This document shows positions 1 through 7,845 of a DNA stretch of 37,825 nucleotides, piece after piece; position 1 is the stretch's first letter; each line of letters opens with the position of its first letter. The notes below the pieces were generated by a model. It made no database searches. It saw only the letters and a list, made by a program, of their open reading frames with translations, and was not told where the DNA came from. This DNA is from an uncultured Lentisphaeria bacterium. GTDB taxonomy: Bacteria > Verrucomicrobiota > Lentisphaeria > Victivallales > Victivallaceae. A program made the translations under genes and the position numbers. Location: the NCBI GenBank assembly GCA_903831825.1, contig CAIKZE010000388.1, positions 1-37,825 of the forward strand. The letters are read 5' to 3'.

Positions 1-399
1 ACACAGTTCCATGTCCGCCTTGGCAAAGCCGAGCGGGAACTTGATATCGGCGGTTTTGCCGTTCACGACCCATTCGTCCATGCCCCAGAACTGGCAATGC
101 TTGAGGTTCAGTTCAAGCTCGTTGACCAGTTGTGCGACCAGCGGGAGCTGTTCGGTCGGGCCGATGGGGCCGCAAAGGCCGGCGGGATTGTCCTCGGTGG
201 ACTGCATCCAGGCGTTGATGTATTCCAGCGCTTCCGCCAGATAAAATTCCTGAACGGTGTCATAGAATTTCACGGAGAAACCGGGGCGGCTCAACTGTTC
301 AATATCTTTCGGCGTAAGTCTGGCGGCGTCATCCAGAATCTCGCGGTCAAGAGTCGTATAGTCCCACCACTCAGGGGAAATCTTGCTCAATGCTCTCAT
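1..399 (-). CDS. Glucosamine-6-phosphate deaminase/isomerase-like protein (NagB family), 3' end cut by window
   Basis: The open frame runs from ATG 399 to the left edge (133 codons seen) and lacks its C-terminus. It contains [12 protein letters not shown] and, near residue 125, FWGMDEWV. The latter resembles the NMDEYVG motif of NagB, whose Asp takes part in the isomerisation-deamination of glucosamine-6-phosphate to fructose-6-phosphate and ammonia. A GGAG box at about 408-411 is 8 nt from ATG 399 but directly abuts the in-frame ATG at 405, so 399 is the better start. It is the last visible gene of a minus-strand run with the ceramidase-like, Gfo/Idh/MocA and DegT genes, which fits amino-sugar metabolism. 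The family call is fairly firm; the exact substrate is not, because many Lentisphaerota-type relatives are uncharacterised. Confidence 0.72.
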   Translation of the reverse strand, partial: MRALSKISPEWWDYTTLDREILDDAARLTPKDIEQLSRPGFSVKFYDTVQEFYLAEALEYINAWMQSTEDNPAGLCGPIGPTEQLPLVAQLVNELELNLKHCQFWGMDEWVVNGKTADIKFPLGFAKADMELC

Positions 400-509
400 T
401 TTCATATCTCCTGTTTTATTCAGATCAATAAAGAAATCACGTTTTTATACTTAATGGAAAAATACCACAAATTCAGGAAATTTAAATCCTGAATGCGTTA
501 TTTTAGAGG

Positions 510-664
510 TAATTTCAAAAGTATTTTGGCATTTTAAGTTTTTTCCCGGTATTTTGGCGCCTTTTGCTCATTTTTACGTAGCGCTGCTACGCCTGAACTC
601 ACAAAAAACGCCAAAATCCTCGAGAAAATTCCTAAAAATCCTTTCAAAAGTACTTTTGCAATTA
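510..664. repeat. 155-bp fold-back (MITE-like) element
   Basis: The two ends are inverted copies: TAATTTCAAAAGTA on the left and, read on the other strand, TAATTGCAAAAGTA on the right. The arms continue to match in blocks (ATTTTGGCG among them) to a perfect central palindrome, CGTAGC-GCT-GCTACG. The right end also contains the 14-bp perfect palindrome CAAAAGTACTTTTG (645-658). The whole piece could fold into one long imperfect hairpin. It fills the gap between the ceramidase-like gene, whose stop codon TAA (664-662) is the terminal trinucleotide of the element, and the NagB-like gene. It is too long for a simple terminator. A non-autonomous mobile element is the likeliest reading; a structured RNA is the alternative. 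Confidence 0.6.
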
Positions 665-1990
665 TCTCTTTAGATTTTTCAGAGTTTCCTGCTCCAGCAG
701 TTGCGCCGTGGTTTCTTTCGGGCCGCCGCCGACTACCGGTAGAATTTCATAGCCGCCGCGCGTGAAACATTCAGCCATTGGAACGTAGCCGCATTCACCC
801 ATGCCCAGCGTTACCGGCCAGGTTTGTTTGAACGGCGAACGCTTTTTGATAGCCAGGCCGATTTCGGTAAAAACTTCGCCGGGCAGCGAGGTCAGCGCCA
901 GCTTGTCATCAAATTTGATGCTGACGAGAGAGAACTTGCGGGACTTGCCGGAGCATTTTTTCTTGAATTCGACGAGCTGTTCCGCGAAAAATCTGGCGAC
1001 GGGGCCGTCGCCGGTGGCGAGCCCCTCGCTGGTCATATTGCCGTCAGAGGACGTTGCGCTGACCCGGGCGAGAACTGCCTTAGCCTTTTTTACTTCGGCT
1101 TCGGAGATAACCCGGAAAGGAATGGTTACCTCGCGGGAGGTTATTTTCAGGTTTTTCACCGGCATTTTTTTCAGCGTTTTCAGCATCCCTGCAACGACTT
1201 TGGCGTAACCCGCGCCGATGCGGCAGGCTTCGGCATAACTGGACTGGTCTTTTTTCGTGGAAACATCGAAATGATTGATGTTGCCGGAACAGCCGATTAA
1301 CGTCAGCACCGGCACATCATAACCGAGTGAATTCTGGATGCATTTCTCCATGCGCCCCGGCCAGTCGGCGGAAACAAAATCGCCGCTGACAGTATCCGTG
1401 TGATTGACAATGTTAGTGACGATAGCGCTGATCCGGCCATCCTGTTTGACTGCAATCACGCCGATTTCGGTGTCCACGGGGCCTTCCGGCTTGACAATCT
1501 CCGGATTAAGTTTGCCGGGATTGGTCAAAACCTTGTCGTTTTTCATCCAGTAACGCCGGTTGAACGCCAGCGGATTATTTTTCACGCTGCCGGTCAGCAG
1601 TTCGGCCGGAGCCAGACTGGCATACGCCTGCCGTACCGCGGAAACGGCTTTGTCCTTCAGCATTTCCAGATATGCGGCATCAGCTTTTACGCCAAAAAAG
1701 TCATCGATATACGGCCCGGTATGGGTATGGGTGGCGCTGAGCATCAGATTGTCCCCGAATTTCATTCCGGCAGCCTTGATTCCGGCTTTGATTTTATTAA
1801 TTAAAGTGACGCTCAGAAAACATAAATCAAAAACGACAAGACCACTGGTTACGCCGTCATTTTCGAAGATCATAGCCCGAATACATAAATCATCCAGGAT
1901 CCCGGTATTGGGCCGCGGATTGAAATAACCGCACAGCGGAATTCCCCTGACCGGAGTGATGACTTCCCTGCTGAGACCGACTTTTAACAT
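662..1990 (-). CDS. Neutral/alkaline non-lysosomal ceramidase-like hydrolase
   Basis: A 442-residue protein that looks like the N-terminal catalytic domain of the neutral/alkaline ceramidase family (PF04734 type). THTHTGP at residues 87-93 matches the histidine cluster that binds the active-site zinc in that family. No signal peptide is evident, so it is probably cytoplasmic. It is shorter than classical ceramidases (650 or more residues), which carry an extra C-terminal domain. Short relatives of this kind are common in PVC bacteria and need not act on ceramide. Its ATG (1990) directly follows the TAA of the Gfo/Idh/MocA gene (1993-1991), with AGGTGA just upstream, so the two are surely co-transcribed. 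The neighbours suggest a role in sugar or amino-sugar metabolism, perhaps amide hydrolysis, but this is inference. Confidence 0.75.
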   Translation of the reverse strand: MLKVGLSREVITPVRGIPLCGYFNPRPNTGILDDLCIRAMIFENDGVTSGLVVFDLCFLSVTLINKIKAGIKAAGMKFGDNLMLSATHTHTGPYIDDFFGVKADAAYLEMLKDKAVSAVRQAYASLAPAELLTGSVKNNPLAFNRRYWMKNDKVLTNPGKLNPEIVKPEGPVDTEIGVIAVKQDGRISAIVTNIVNHTDTVSGDFVSADWPGRMEKCIQNSLGYDVPVLTLIGCSGNINHFDVSTKKDQSSYAEACRIGAGYAKVVAGMLKTLKKMPVKNLKITSREVTIPFRVISEAEVKKAKAVLARVSATSSDGNMTSEGLATGDGPVARFFAEQLVEFKKKCSGKSRKFSLVSIKFDDKLALTSLPGEVFTEIGLAIKKRSPFKQTWPVTLGMGECGYVPMAECFTRGGYEILPVVGGGPKETTAQLLEQETLKNLKR

Positions 1991-3058
1991 TTATTTCACC
2001 TCAATGATTTTGCCGCAGCAGTTGGCGGATTCGTGCGCGGCGGCGATCAGTTTCAGGTTATGGACCGCGTCGCATCCGCAAAGCGGAGCGTGGTTAAGGA
2101 CGGAAGCGGCATGTTTAATGACGACCGACTGGTAAATGTTCTGAATCTTTTCCGGCTGGATATTTTCCTGGGAACTGAACCTGTCGAGTTCCAGTCTGAT
2201 TTTGACCGGTTCGCCCGGGTGTCCGGAAAGCTGGAACATCGTGGCATAACCGCGCAGCACCGCATCGGAACCGTAGATTTCATAACCCAGATTGGTAAGC
2301 GTGCCGCCGAGTCCGCCGCGCGGCTCGTTGAAGCCGACTTTAACCGACCCGGTCAATCCGTTTTCCATGGTATATTTAATGTAAGCGCCATCCTCGACCT
2401 TAATGCTCATCGTCTTGGGATAGTACATGCAAGCCAGCGATTTGATTTTGCTGTCAAAAATAAATTCCGCCAGATACATGGCATGGCTGGCGACGTCGCC
2501 GATCGGGCCGCCCACTTCTTCCCAACTGGAACAGCGCCAGGTGGCGGCTTCCGCCGGATCCGCGCCATAACAGAATTCCATGTGGAAACAGGAGTCATTG
2601 ACCTTGCCGAGCGTTCCGCCGGCGACCAACTCTTTGGCCTTGATATTGAACGCGCTTTCCGTCATCATGTGGTCTACCGCCAAACTCAGTTGCTTAGACT
2701 TGGCAAGGCTGGAGAGTTCAGTCGCGTCCTTGACCGTCGTGGCAATGGGTTTTTCAATGATGCAATGCTTGCCGGCGTTCAGCGCCGCTTTGGCGATTCC
2801 GGCATGGGTCAGGTTATTGGTTGCAACAAACACCGCCTGGATTTCCGGGTCGGCAAAAATGGCGTCCGCTGAATCATACCATTTCAAACCCAGCGCTTCG
2901 GCCGCGCTTTTTCTGGCGGGGTTGACATCCGTGGCGCCGATCAGTTGTGCATTCGGCAACGGCTGAAACCGGGCATGATCACAGGCGAACCCTTCCTTGG
3001 CAATGCGGTTTTCAGCGATTCCGCCGAACCCGATTATGGCATATTTTACTTTTGGCAT
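1991..3058 (-). CDS. Gfo/Idh/MocA family NAD(P)-dependent oxidoreductase
   Basis: A 355-residue protein with an N-terminal Rossmann dinucleotide fold (GFGGIAENR at about residues 10-18) and the family EKP motif (CIIEKPIAT), whose Lys is catalytic, followed by the typical C-terminal alpha/beta domain. Members oxidise or reduce a hydroxyl on sugars or inositols using NAD(P)(H). Start ATG 3058 has GGAG 7 nt upstream. It lies downstream of the DegT aminotransferase gene across a strong hairpin (3110-3140) and directly abuts the ceramidase-like gene. A dehydrogenase plus a PLP aminotransferase is the classic pairing for making an amino sugar or amino cyclitol through a keto intermediate. The specific substrate cannot be read from sequence. 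Confidence 0.88.
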   Translation of the reverse strand: MPKVKYAIIGFGGIAENRIAKEGFACDHARFQPLPNAQLIGATDVNPARKSAAEALGLKWYDSADAIFADPEIQAVFVATNNLTHAGIAKAALNAGKHCIIEKPIATTVKDATELSSLAKSKQLSLAVDHMMTESAFNIKAKELVAGGTLGKVNDSCFHMEFCYGADPAEAATWRCSSWEEVGGPIGDVASHAMYLAEFIFDSKIKSLACMYYPKTMSIKVEDGAYIKYTMENGLTGSVKVGFNEPRGGLGGTLTNLGYEIYGSDAVLRGYATMFQLSGHPGEPVKIRLELDRFSSQENIQPEKIQNIYQSVVIKHAASVLNHAPLCGCDAVHNLKLIAAAHESANCCGKIIEVK

Positions 3059-3109
3059 TTTTCTCTCCGTTTAGTTTAAAAATTTTCAATTCCTCTTAAA
3101 ACTGCAAAA

Positions 3110-3140
3110 CGATATTCCCCGGACATCCGGGGAAATATCG
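3110..3140 (-). terminator. Strong intercistronic hairpin, terminator or attenuator
   Basis: On the minus strand CGATATTTCCCCGG and CCGGGGAATATCG pair around an ATGT loop, with a single bulged base, and are followed by TTTTG then more T-rich sequence. It stands between the end of the DegT gene (3171) and the start of the Gfo/Idh/MocA gene (3058). As downstream genes continue in the same direction, it may work as a partial terminator or RNA-processing stem that lowers expression of the distal genes. The U-run is short, so complete termination is doubtful. Confidence 0.65.
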
Positions 3141-3170
3141 TAATAATTAATAACCTACATCCGGAAACAA

Positions 3171-4430
3171 TTATTTCATATAGGCCGCGGCAACTTTTTT
3201 GAATGCTTCCACACATGCCTGCATATGCTCTTCGGTATAAACCGGATGCGGGAAGAACGACATCGTCCGGTCCGCCAGCCAGTTTGCCTTTTTGCAGTCA
3301 AACGCATTATAGTCAATCTTGCGGGCGCTCGGATCATTGAACGGATAACGCAAAGCGCCAAATCCGTTTTTCTCCACATAAGCGCGTTCTTTATACATTT
3401 CCGGCCACTGCACTCCGTAGCATGGCACGCCTTCCTTTCCAACCGCCTTCACGAAATCGTTGACGCTGCATTTCAATTTATCCGCATCCAGCACCATCGG
3501 CACCCACCAGAAAGCATTCTGGCGCTCTTTGGTGTCCACCGGCATCTTCAGCACCAGCGGATGATCCTTCAGCCCGTTGATGACAATCGCGGCATTCCGC
3601 TTTCTGTTGGTTAAGTTCCATGAATCAAGTCTGGCTAATTCGCACAACCCGATCTGCGACTGCATTTCGGTCATGCGGAAATTGAAGCCGACCCGCTTGT
3701 GGATATACATTAATTTGCCTTCCATCTCCAGCAGATTCAGGCGTTCTTTAACATCATAACCGTGATCGCGGAAAGAACGGCATTCCCAGGCCAGGTCATC
3801 ATCATTCGTCACTACCATGCCGCCTTCGCCGCCGGTGGTGAAATGCTTGCTCTGGCAGAAGCTGAAACAGCCGACATCACCAACTGTTCCTGCCTTTTTG
3901 CCGTTGTAAACTCCGCCGAAACACTGTGCGCAATCTTCGATTACTTTCAGATTATGCTTTTTCGCAATCGCAAGAATCGGTCCCATATCAGCTACCACGC
4001 CGTATAAATGAACAACGATAATAGCCTTGGTGCGTTCGTTGATTAACGGTTCAATCGCTTTCGGGTCAATCGTATGGTCGTCCGTAACATCTGCAAATAC
4101 CGGCAGCGCACCCGCCTGCATAATGCAGAACGATGACGCGATAAATGAATAACTCGGACAAATTATTTCATCGCCGGGGCCGATGCCGAGCGACGCCACT
4201 GCGATATGAAGCGCGGCGGTTCCGTTTGATGCGCTGATCGCATTCCGGGAGCCAATCCATTTGGCCCATTCGTTTTCAAACTGCTGTCCGATTTTGCCGG
4301 TCCAGTAGTTGACCAGGCCGCTGCGCAGCGGTTCCATTGCCTTTTGAATCGTGGACTCTTCGAATGAAGGCCACATCGGAAATTTGCCGCTGAATACTTT
4401 CTGCCCGCCGTTGATTGCCAGTTCCGTCAT
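3171..4430 (-). CDS. DegT/DnrJ/EryC1/StrS family PLP-dependent aminotransferase
   Basis: A 419-residue sugar aminotransferase of fold-type I. SNGTAALHIAV binds the cofactor phosphate, EDCAQCFGG stacks on the PLP ring, and Lys195 in QSKHFTTGGEGG is the Schiff-base lysine. It transfers an amino group, usually from glutamate, to a keto-sugar or keto-cyclitol. The frame is open to 4616, but the start at 4430 is preferred: AGGAGG lies 8 nt upstream and MTELAINGG matches where family members begin, whereas the upstream residues are unlike the family. It heads the minus-strand operon with the oxidoreductase at 1991-3058. The promoter region holds two near-palindromic boxes at 4476-4532, so it is probably controlled by a repressor or activator not encoded nearby. 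Confidence 0.88.
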   Translation of the reverse strand: MTELAINGGQKVFSGKFPMWPSFEESTIQKAMEPLRSGLVNYWTGKIGQQFENEWAKWIGSRNAISASNGTAALHIAVASLGIGPGDEIICPSYSFIASSFCIMQAGALPVFADVTDDHTIDPKAIEPLINERTKAIIVVHLYGVVADMGPILAIAKKHNLKVIEDCAQCFGGVYNGKKAGTVGDVGCFSFCQSKHFTTGGEGGMVVTNDDDLAWECRSFRDHGYDVKERLNLLEMEGKLMYIHKRVGFNFRMTEMQSQIGLCELARLDSWNLTNRKRNAAIVINGLKDHPLVLKMPVDTKERQNAFWWVPMVLDADKLKCSVNDFVKAVGKEGVPCYGVQWPEMYKERAYVEKNGFGALRYPFNDPSARKIDYNAFDCKKANWLADRTMSFFPHPVYTEEHMQACVEAFKKVAAAYMK

Positions 4431-4475
4431 TTTTCCATCCTCCTGGATTAGTTTTGTTGTATCTCTTAAGTTACT

Positions 4476-4532
4476 TAATAGAAATCTTCCATTATATTGC
4501 ATGTCTATAGTATAATAGAAGTTTTCCATTAT
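4476..4532. promoter_or_regulatory. Paired operator-like boxes upstream of the aminotransferase operon
   Basis: Two 20-bp copies matching at 18 of 20 positions lie at 4476-4495 and 4513-4532, 37 bp apart. Each is a near palindrome, TAATAGAA-N3-TTCCATTA, with one mismatch between arms. On the minus strand a -10-like TATACT (4514-4509) lies at the start of the second box, so binding would interfere with initiation of the operon that starts at 4430. The two-box form resembles LacI, GntR or ROK regulator sites; the regulator is not identifiable here. Confidence 0.5.
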
Positions 4533-4674
4533 TCCACTATTGTTTAAAAAAAAGGCGAAAAATTTATTTTGATATCGACCCCGGTTTAGCCAGAGATTTA
4601 AGCGGAGCTGATGCAACGGCGGATGTTCAGGTTAAATTGTTCAGGATAAAAGTAAACCTTTTTCCAAAATATTT

Positions 4675-4703
4675 TTGACATTGACTCTTTTATGAAATAA
4701 AGT
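4675..4703 (+). promoter_or_regulatory. Candidate sigma70-type promoter for the type I secretion locus
   Basis: TTGACA at 4675-4680 is followed after 17 bp by TAAAGT at 4698-4703; the overlapping TTGACT (4682-4687) with TAATAA after 16 bp is an alternative. Either would give a 5' leader of more than 200 nt before the repeat-protein gene at 4940. That leader contains a small ORF (4813-4929) with its own ribosome-binding site. I see nothing else clear in 4533-4674 or 4704-4800, apart from AT-rich sequence. Confidence 0.45.
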
Positions 4704-4812
4704 AATAATTGCGAAATGTGGTGTTCGGGTAGCGAAGCGTACCGATCACGGTCAAATATATTCTAAATAAAATATTCGCCGGCAATTGCAGTTTTGAACA
4801 GGAGTCCGGGTC

Positions 4813-4929
4813 ATGGTAAACAGTAGCTTTAAAAGCAACACCTTGATTTCCTCCGGCAGATTATCAACGCCATTAAACGCATTCCGATATTCCATCAGCC
4901 GGAATCAAAAATTAACATGCAGGAATTAA
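4813..4929 (+). CDS. Possible 38-residue leader peptide ORF
   Basis: ATG at 4813 has AGGAG at 4800-4804, 8 nt upstream, an ideal Shine-Dalgarno arrangement. It opens 38 codons ending in TAA at 4927-4929. The peptide is polar and Ser/Arg/Lys rich, beginning MVNSSFKSNTL, with no membrane segment or known domain. The stop codon sits inside the ribosome-binding region of the next gene (AAGGAG at about 4928-4933, ATG 4940), so ribosomes finishing here could couple to translation of the repeat protein. It may be a genuine small protein, a leader controlling translation, or chance. The strong ribosome-binding site is the only direct support. Confidence 0.4.
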   Translation: MVNSSFKSNTLISSGRLSTPLNAFRYSISRNQKLTCRN

Positions 4930-4939
4930 GGAGAAAAGA

Positions 4940-7294
4940 ATGGCCTTTACTCAAATCGTATCATTCGAGACCGTGAGCGATGAAGCAGTCAGCTACGGAA
5001 CCCAGGACATCAACAATGGCGGCATTGCCGACAACGGCAGCGTTAGCATTTGCGGATCCCAGGCTGTCAACAGCGGCGGCATGGCGGATTACACAATCGT
5101 TAATTATTTAGGAGAACAGGATGTTTACTCCGGCGGCGTGGCGAACAATACCATCATCAATGACGGTTATCAGGAAGTCCTTTCCGGCGGCATAGTGAAC
5201 GACACCCGGGTCAATCCCGGCGGAAACATGTATGTGTCTTCAGGCGGAATCGTGTCCGGCGCGCTGACGATTGCCGGCGGGCATGTGACGATAGCGAACA
5301 GTGATAATATGCATACTAAGGCGATGGGATTCCTGCTGGCCGATGCCAAAGTCAATGATGCGCTTTTGACAATCCAATCCGGAGTGGTCGGCGACATCAG
5401 CCAAGTCACATTTACCCTGGACGTAAACAACACCGCAACCGGCACTTATATTCTTGGTACCGGCGCCGACATGACCAGCATGAACAACGCGGTGTTTACG
5501 GTGAAGGACAGCGGACAGAGCGTCGATGTAAAAGTCGGCTCCAGTTATACTTTCGCCGACGGCGATAAACTGTCGCTTAGTCTGACCGATGCCGCGACCG
5601 ACCAGTTGACTGCGGCATTTACCGCTAAAGGAGGCGTTCTGGACACGGTGCCGCCGACGGTGCCGACCGGCTTGAAGCAAACGGTCACCGGAAATTCGGT
5701 AGCGTTAGATTGGGCGGACAGCGCCGACAAAAGCCACATCAAACAGTATGATCTCCGGGTGGATAACAACAGCGATTTCAGCAGTCCGGAACATACGGAA
5801 ACCGTTATCCCAAGCCAGGCTGCAGGGAACAATATTCCGGTCGGAACCTATTACTGGGATGTGCGCGCCCAGGACAATGCAGGTAACTGGAGCGATTGGA
5901 GCAAATCATCATCTTTCACTATTACGCCGACGGACACCGGTGCCAATACTTGGAAGATGGCAAAGAATATTGACGAGGGCGTAGATAACTGGGTTGGGTT
6001 CGGCGATCCCGCTGACGTCTACAGGGTGGTCATGGCCAATTCCGGAAGACTGACTCTCGAATTGACCCATTTAAGCGGCAACGCGGATCTGTCGCTGCTG
6101 AGTGCCGCCGGTGCGGTGTTGAAGATTTCCGCTAATCCGGGAACCGCCAACGATGTGATTAACGCCGCGCTGCTGAAAGGAACTTATTATGTCAAAATCG
6201 CGCCGGCCGCCGGTATGACTGATGTTACATATACTTTCGGTAAAGACTTTGACTATGTACCGTCGGACACCGGCGCCAATACCTGGCAGGCGGCAAAGGA
6301 TATCGGCGCGGGCGTGGACAACTGGGTCGGATTCGGCGATCCCGCCGACTACTACAGGCTGACGACGGCTAATGCGGGAACATTAACGCTGAGATTGCTC
6401 AATTTAACCGATGATGCGAACTTGTCGCTGCTGAGTGCCACCGGCGCGGTATTAAAGACTTCCGCAAATCCGGGAACCACCGATGAGGCGATTAGCGCCG
6501 CGCTGCTGGCCGGTACCTATTATGTCAAGGTTGCGCCGGGTACCAGCACAAGCTTCGCCGCTTACACGCTGACCAACTCTGAAATTTATTGCCCGACGGA
6601 CATCGCCGCCAATACCTGGCAGACGGCAAAAGATATTTCCGCCCTCGACAACTGGGTCGGGTTCGGCGACGCCGCGGATGTTTACAGGCTGGTCATGGAC
6701 AGAGCTGGAACTCTGACCCTGGGTATGACCGGATTAAACGCCAATGCGGACTTGTCGCTGCTGAGCGCCGCCGGCGCGGTGTTGAAAACTTCCGCTAACC
6801 CGGGAATGACCGATGAAGCGATCAATAACGTCGCGCTGCTGAAAGGAACTTATTATGTCAAAGTCGCGGCGGTAACCGGGGTGACCGATGCAAGGTACAT
6901 CCTGTCCAGCCAAGTCACTTATTTCCCCGGAGACACCAATGATCAGGCGGGAAATACTACTGCGGCGGCAAAAATTGTTGATGCATTGCTGCCTCCCCAG
7001 AACGGCTGGGTGGGCCTTGGCGACAGCGACGATTACTACCGGTTTAATTTGGCGGCGGCGACACCGGGGACGCTGCGTCTGAGTATGGACGGCGGCAATG
7101 CGGACTTGTCGCTGTATGACGCAAACGGCAGACTGTTGCAGAAATCGGCAAAGACGGGAACATTTGAAGATATGATTACTCGCAACCTTGCCGTCGGAAC
7201 CTATTACGCCAGAGTTAATGCCGTATCCGGCAATAGTATTGATTACACGCTAACGTTCGATAAAAAACCGCTTGCCGGCATGCTGGTAAGCTAA
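4940..7294 (+). CDS. Large repeat protein: strand-loop-strand repeats, FN3-like domain and four PPC-type repeats; likely type I secretion substrate
   Basis: A 784-residue protein without an N-terminal signal peptide. Residues about 20-125 are short repeats of the autotransporter strand-loop-strand kind, with NNGGIADNGSV, VNSGGMADYTIV, YSGGVANNTII and LSGGIVNDTRV spaced about 20 residues apart. Residues about 233-330 form a fibronectin-III-like domain. Four pre-peptidase C-terminal (PPC)-like beta domains start near residues 331, 441, 552 and 663; the first three carry NTW-x-A-K and DNWVGFGD, the fourth a degenerate version (GWVGLGDSDDYY). All four share ADLSLL or ANLSLL-type cores. The start has AAGGAG 6-7 nt upstream. 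The neighbouring ABC exporter and HlyD-type adaptor imply export in one step with a C-terminal signal, to serve as a cell-surface or extracellular adhesin. The gene at the right window edge encodes a relative. Its enzymatic role, if any, is unknown. Confidence 0.8.
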   Translation: MAFTQIVSFETVSDEAVSYGTQDINNGGIADNGSVSICGSQAVNSGGMADYTIVNYLGEQDVYSGGVANNTIINDGYQEVLSGGIVNDTRVNPGGNMYVSSGGIVSGALTIAGGHVTIANSDNMHTKAMGFLLADAKVNDALLTIQSGVVGDISQVTFTLDVNNTATGTYILGTGADMTSMNNAVFTVKDSGQSVDVKVGSSYTFADGDKLSLSLTDAATDQLTAAFTAKGGVLDTVPPTVPTGLKQTVTGNSVALDWADSADKSHIKQYDLRVDNNSDFSSPEHTETVIPSQAAGNNIPVGTYYWDVRAQDNAGNWSDWSKSSSFTITPTDTGANTWKMAKNIDEGVDNWVGFGDPADVYRVVMANSGRLTLELTHLSGNADLSLLSAAGAVLKISANPGTANDVINAALLKGTYYVKIAPAAGMTDVTYTFGKDFDYVPSDTGANTWQAAKDIGAGVDNWVGFGDPADYYRLTTANAGTLTLRLLNLTDDANLSLLSATGAVLKTSANPGTTDEAISAALLAGTYYVKVAPGTSTSFAAYTLTNSEIYCPTDIAANTWQTAKDISALDNWVGFGDAADVYRLVMDRAGTLTLGMTGLNANADLSLLSAAGAVLKTSANPGMTDEAINNVALLKGTYYVKVAAVTGVTDARYILSSQVTYFPGDTNDQAGNTTAAAKIVDALLPPQNGWVGLGDSDDYYRFNLAAATPGTLRLSMDGGNADLSLYDANGRLLQKSAKTGTFEDMITRNLAVGTYYARVNAVSGNSIDYTLTFDKKPLAGMLVS

Positions 7295-7454
7295 GGAGCT
7301 GTTCAAAAATAACCTTTACATCTTTGCGATTCTCCCGAATGCCTTTGTGTTTGCCGGTTCGTTACATACCTGAAGATATGCGTCTCTCCGGCAATTCACA
7401 AAATCACTTCGGGATGTTTCGCGAAACTTGTCAAGTTTATTTCTTTACAGCTCC
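7295..7454. repeat. 160-bp fold-back (MITE-like) element
   Basis: The ends are inverted copies: 26 bp match at 21 positions, starting GGAGCTGT on the left (7295-7302) and ending ACAGCTCC on the right (7447-7454). The arms keep matching inward in blocks (CCCGAA, TTTGTG, TTGCCGG), so nearly the whole element can fold into one hairpin. TAA lies on both sides (7292-7294 and 7455-7457) and could be a target duplication; the left TAA is the stop codon of the repeat-protein gene. It separates that gene from the 97-residue protein gene. It may be a non-autonomous mobile element, or a structure that lowers read-through between a highly expressed substrate and its exporter. Confidence 0.65.
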
Positions 7455-7527
7455 TAAGTGGAAACTTATGTTGCAATGCGGTATTATTAAAAAGAAGCGC
7501 AACTAACGAAGAAAATGGAGAATTGGA

Positions 7528-7821
7528 ATGAAGAAGCGGATTTACGCGGATGGAGTTGAAGCCATAAGCTTCAGTGAAGGAATGGTAAGGATTGACTTGT
7601 ACAACGCCTTGCATGGCAAAAATAATGAACCGGGCAAAGCGCCGGAACGCGAAGTGACTGACGAATTGATAATGACTTCGCAGGGCTTTCTCCGTTCCTA
7701 CTCCGCAATGGAGAAACTGGTGAAACAACTGATGGACGCCGGCGTGGTTCAACGGAACGAGGCGGCGGAAAATAAACAGGCGGCAGCGGCTCCGGAAAAT
7801 TCGTCTCCAAATTTTAAATAG
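7528..7821 (+). CDS. Small conserved-looking protein of the type I secretion locus (97 residues)
   Basis: A 97-residue protein with GGAG 8 nt before the ATG. Residues 1-30 look like two or three beta strands (YADGVEAISFSEGMVRIDLY), residues 45-75 like a strand and a long helix (VTDELIMTSQGFLRSYSAME), and the tail is Ala/Asn/Pro rich and probably disordered. The layout of strands followed by a helix after a hydrophobic strand is reminiscent of DUF3467-type small proteins, but I cannot confirm this. There is no signal peptide. It lies between the secreted repeat protein and the exporter, 24 nt before the latter, so it may be a cytoplasmic chaperone, a targeting factor, or a modulator of the exporter. 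Function is unknown. Confidence 0.75.
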   Translation: MKKRIYADGVEAISFSEGMVRIDLYNALHGKNNEPGKAPEREVTDELIMTSQGFLRSYSAMEKLVKQLMDAGVVQRNEAAENKQAAAAPENSSPNFK

Positions 7822-7845
7822 TAATACGATCCAGGCGGCTTTTTA

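Noticed and set aside
2033-2872. 279-codon plus-strand open frame opposite the Gfo/Idh/MocA gene
   Set aside because: Antisense shadow in GC-rich third positions; the minus-strand gene has unmistakable motifs.
4431-4616. Longer start for the DegT aminotransferase
   Set aside because: The added residues are unlike the family, cover the operator boxes, and the ATG at 4430 has a perfect AGGAGG.
5935-7260. Periodic repeats considered as a CRISPR or tandem DNA array
   Set aside because: The period of about 330 bp encodes in-frame PPC protein domains; there are no short direct repeats with spacers.
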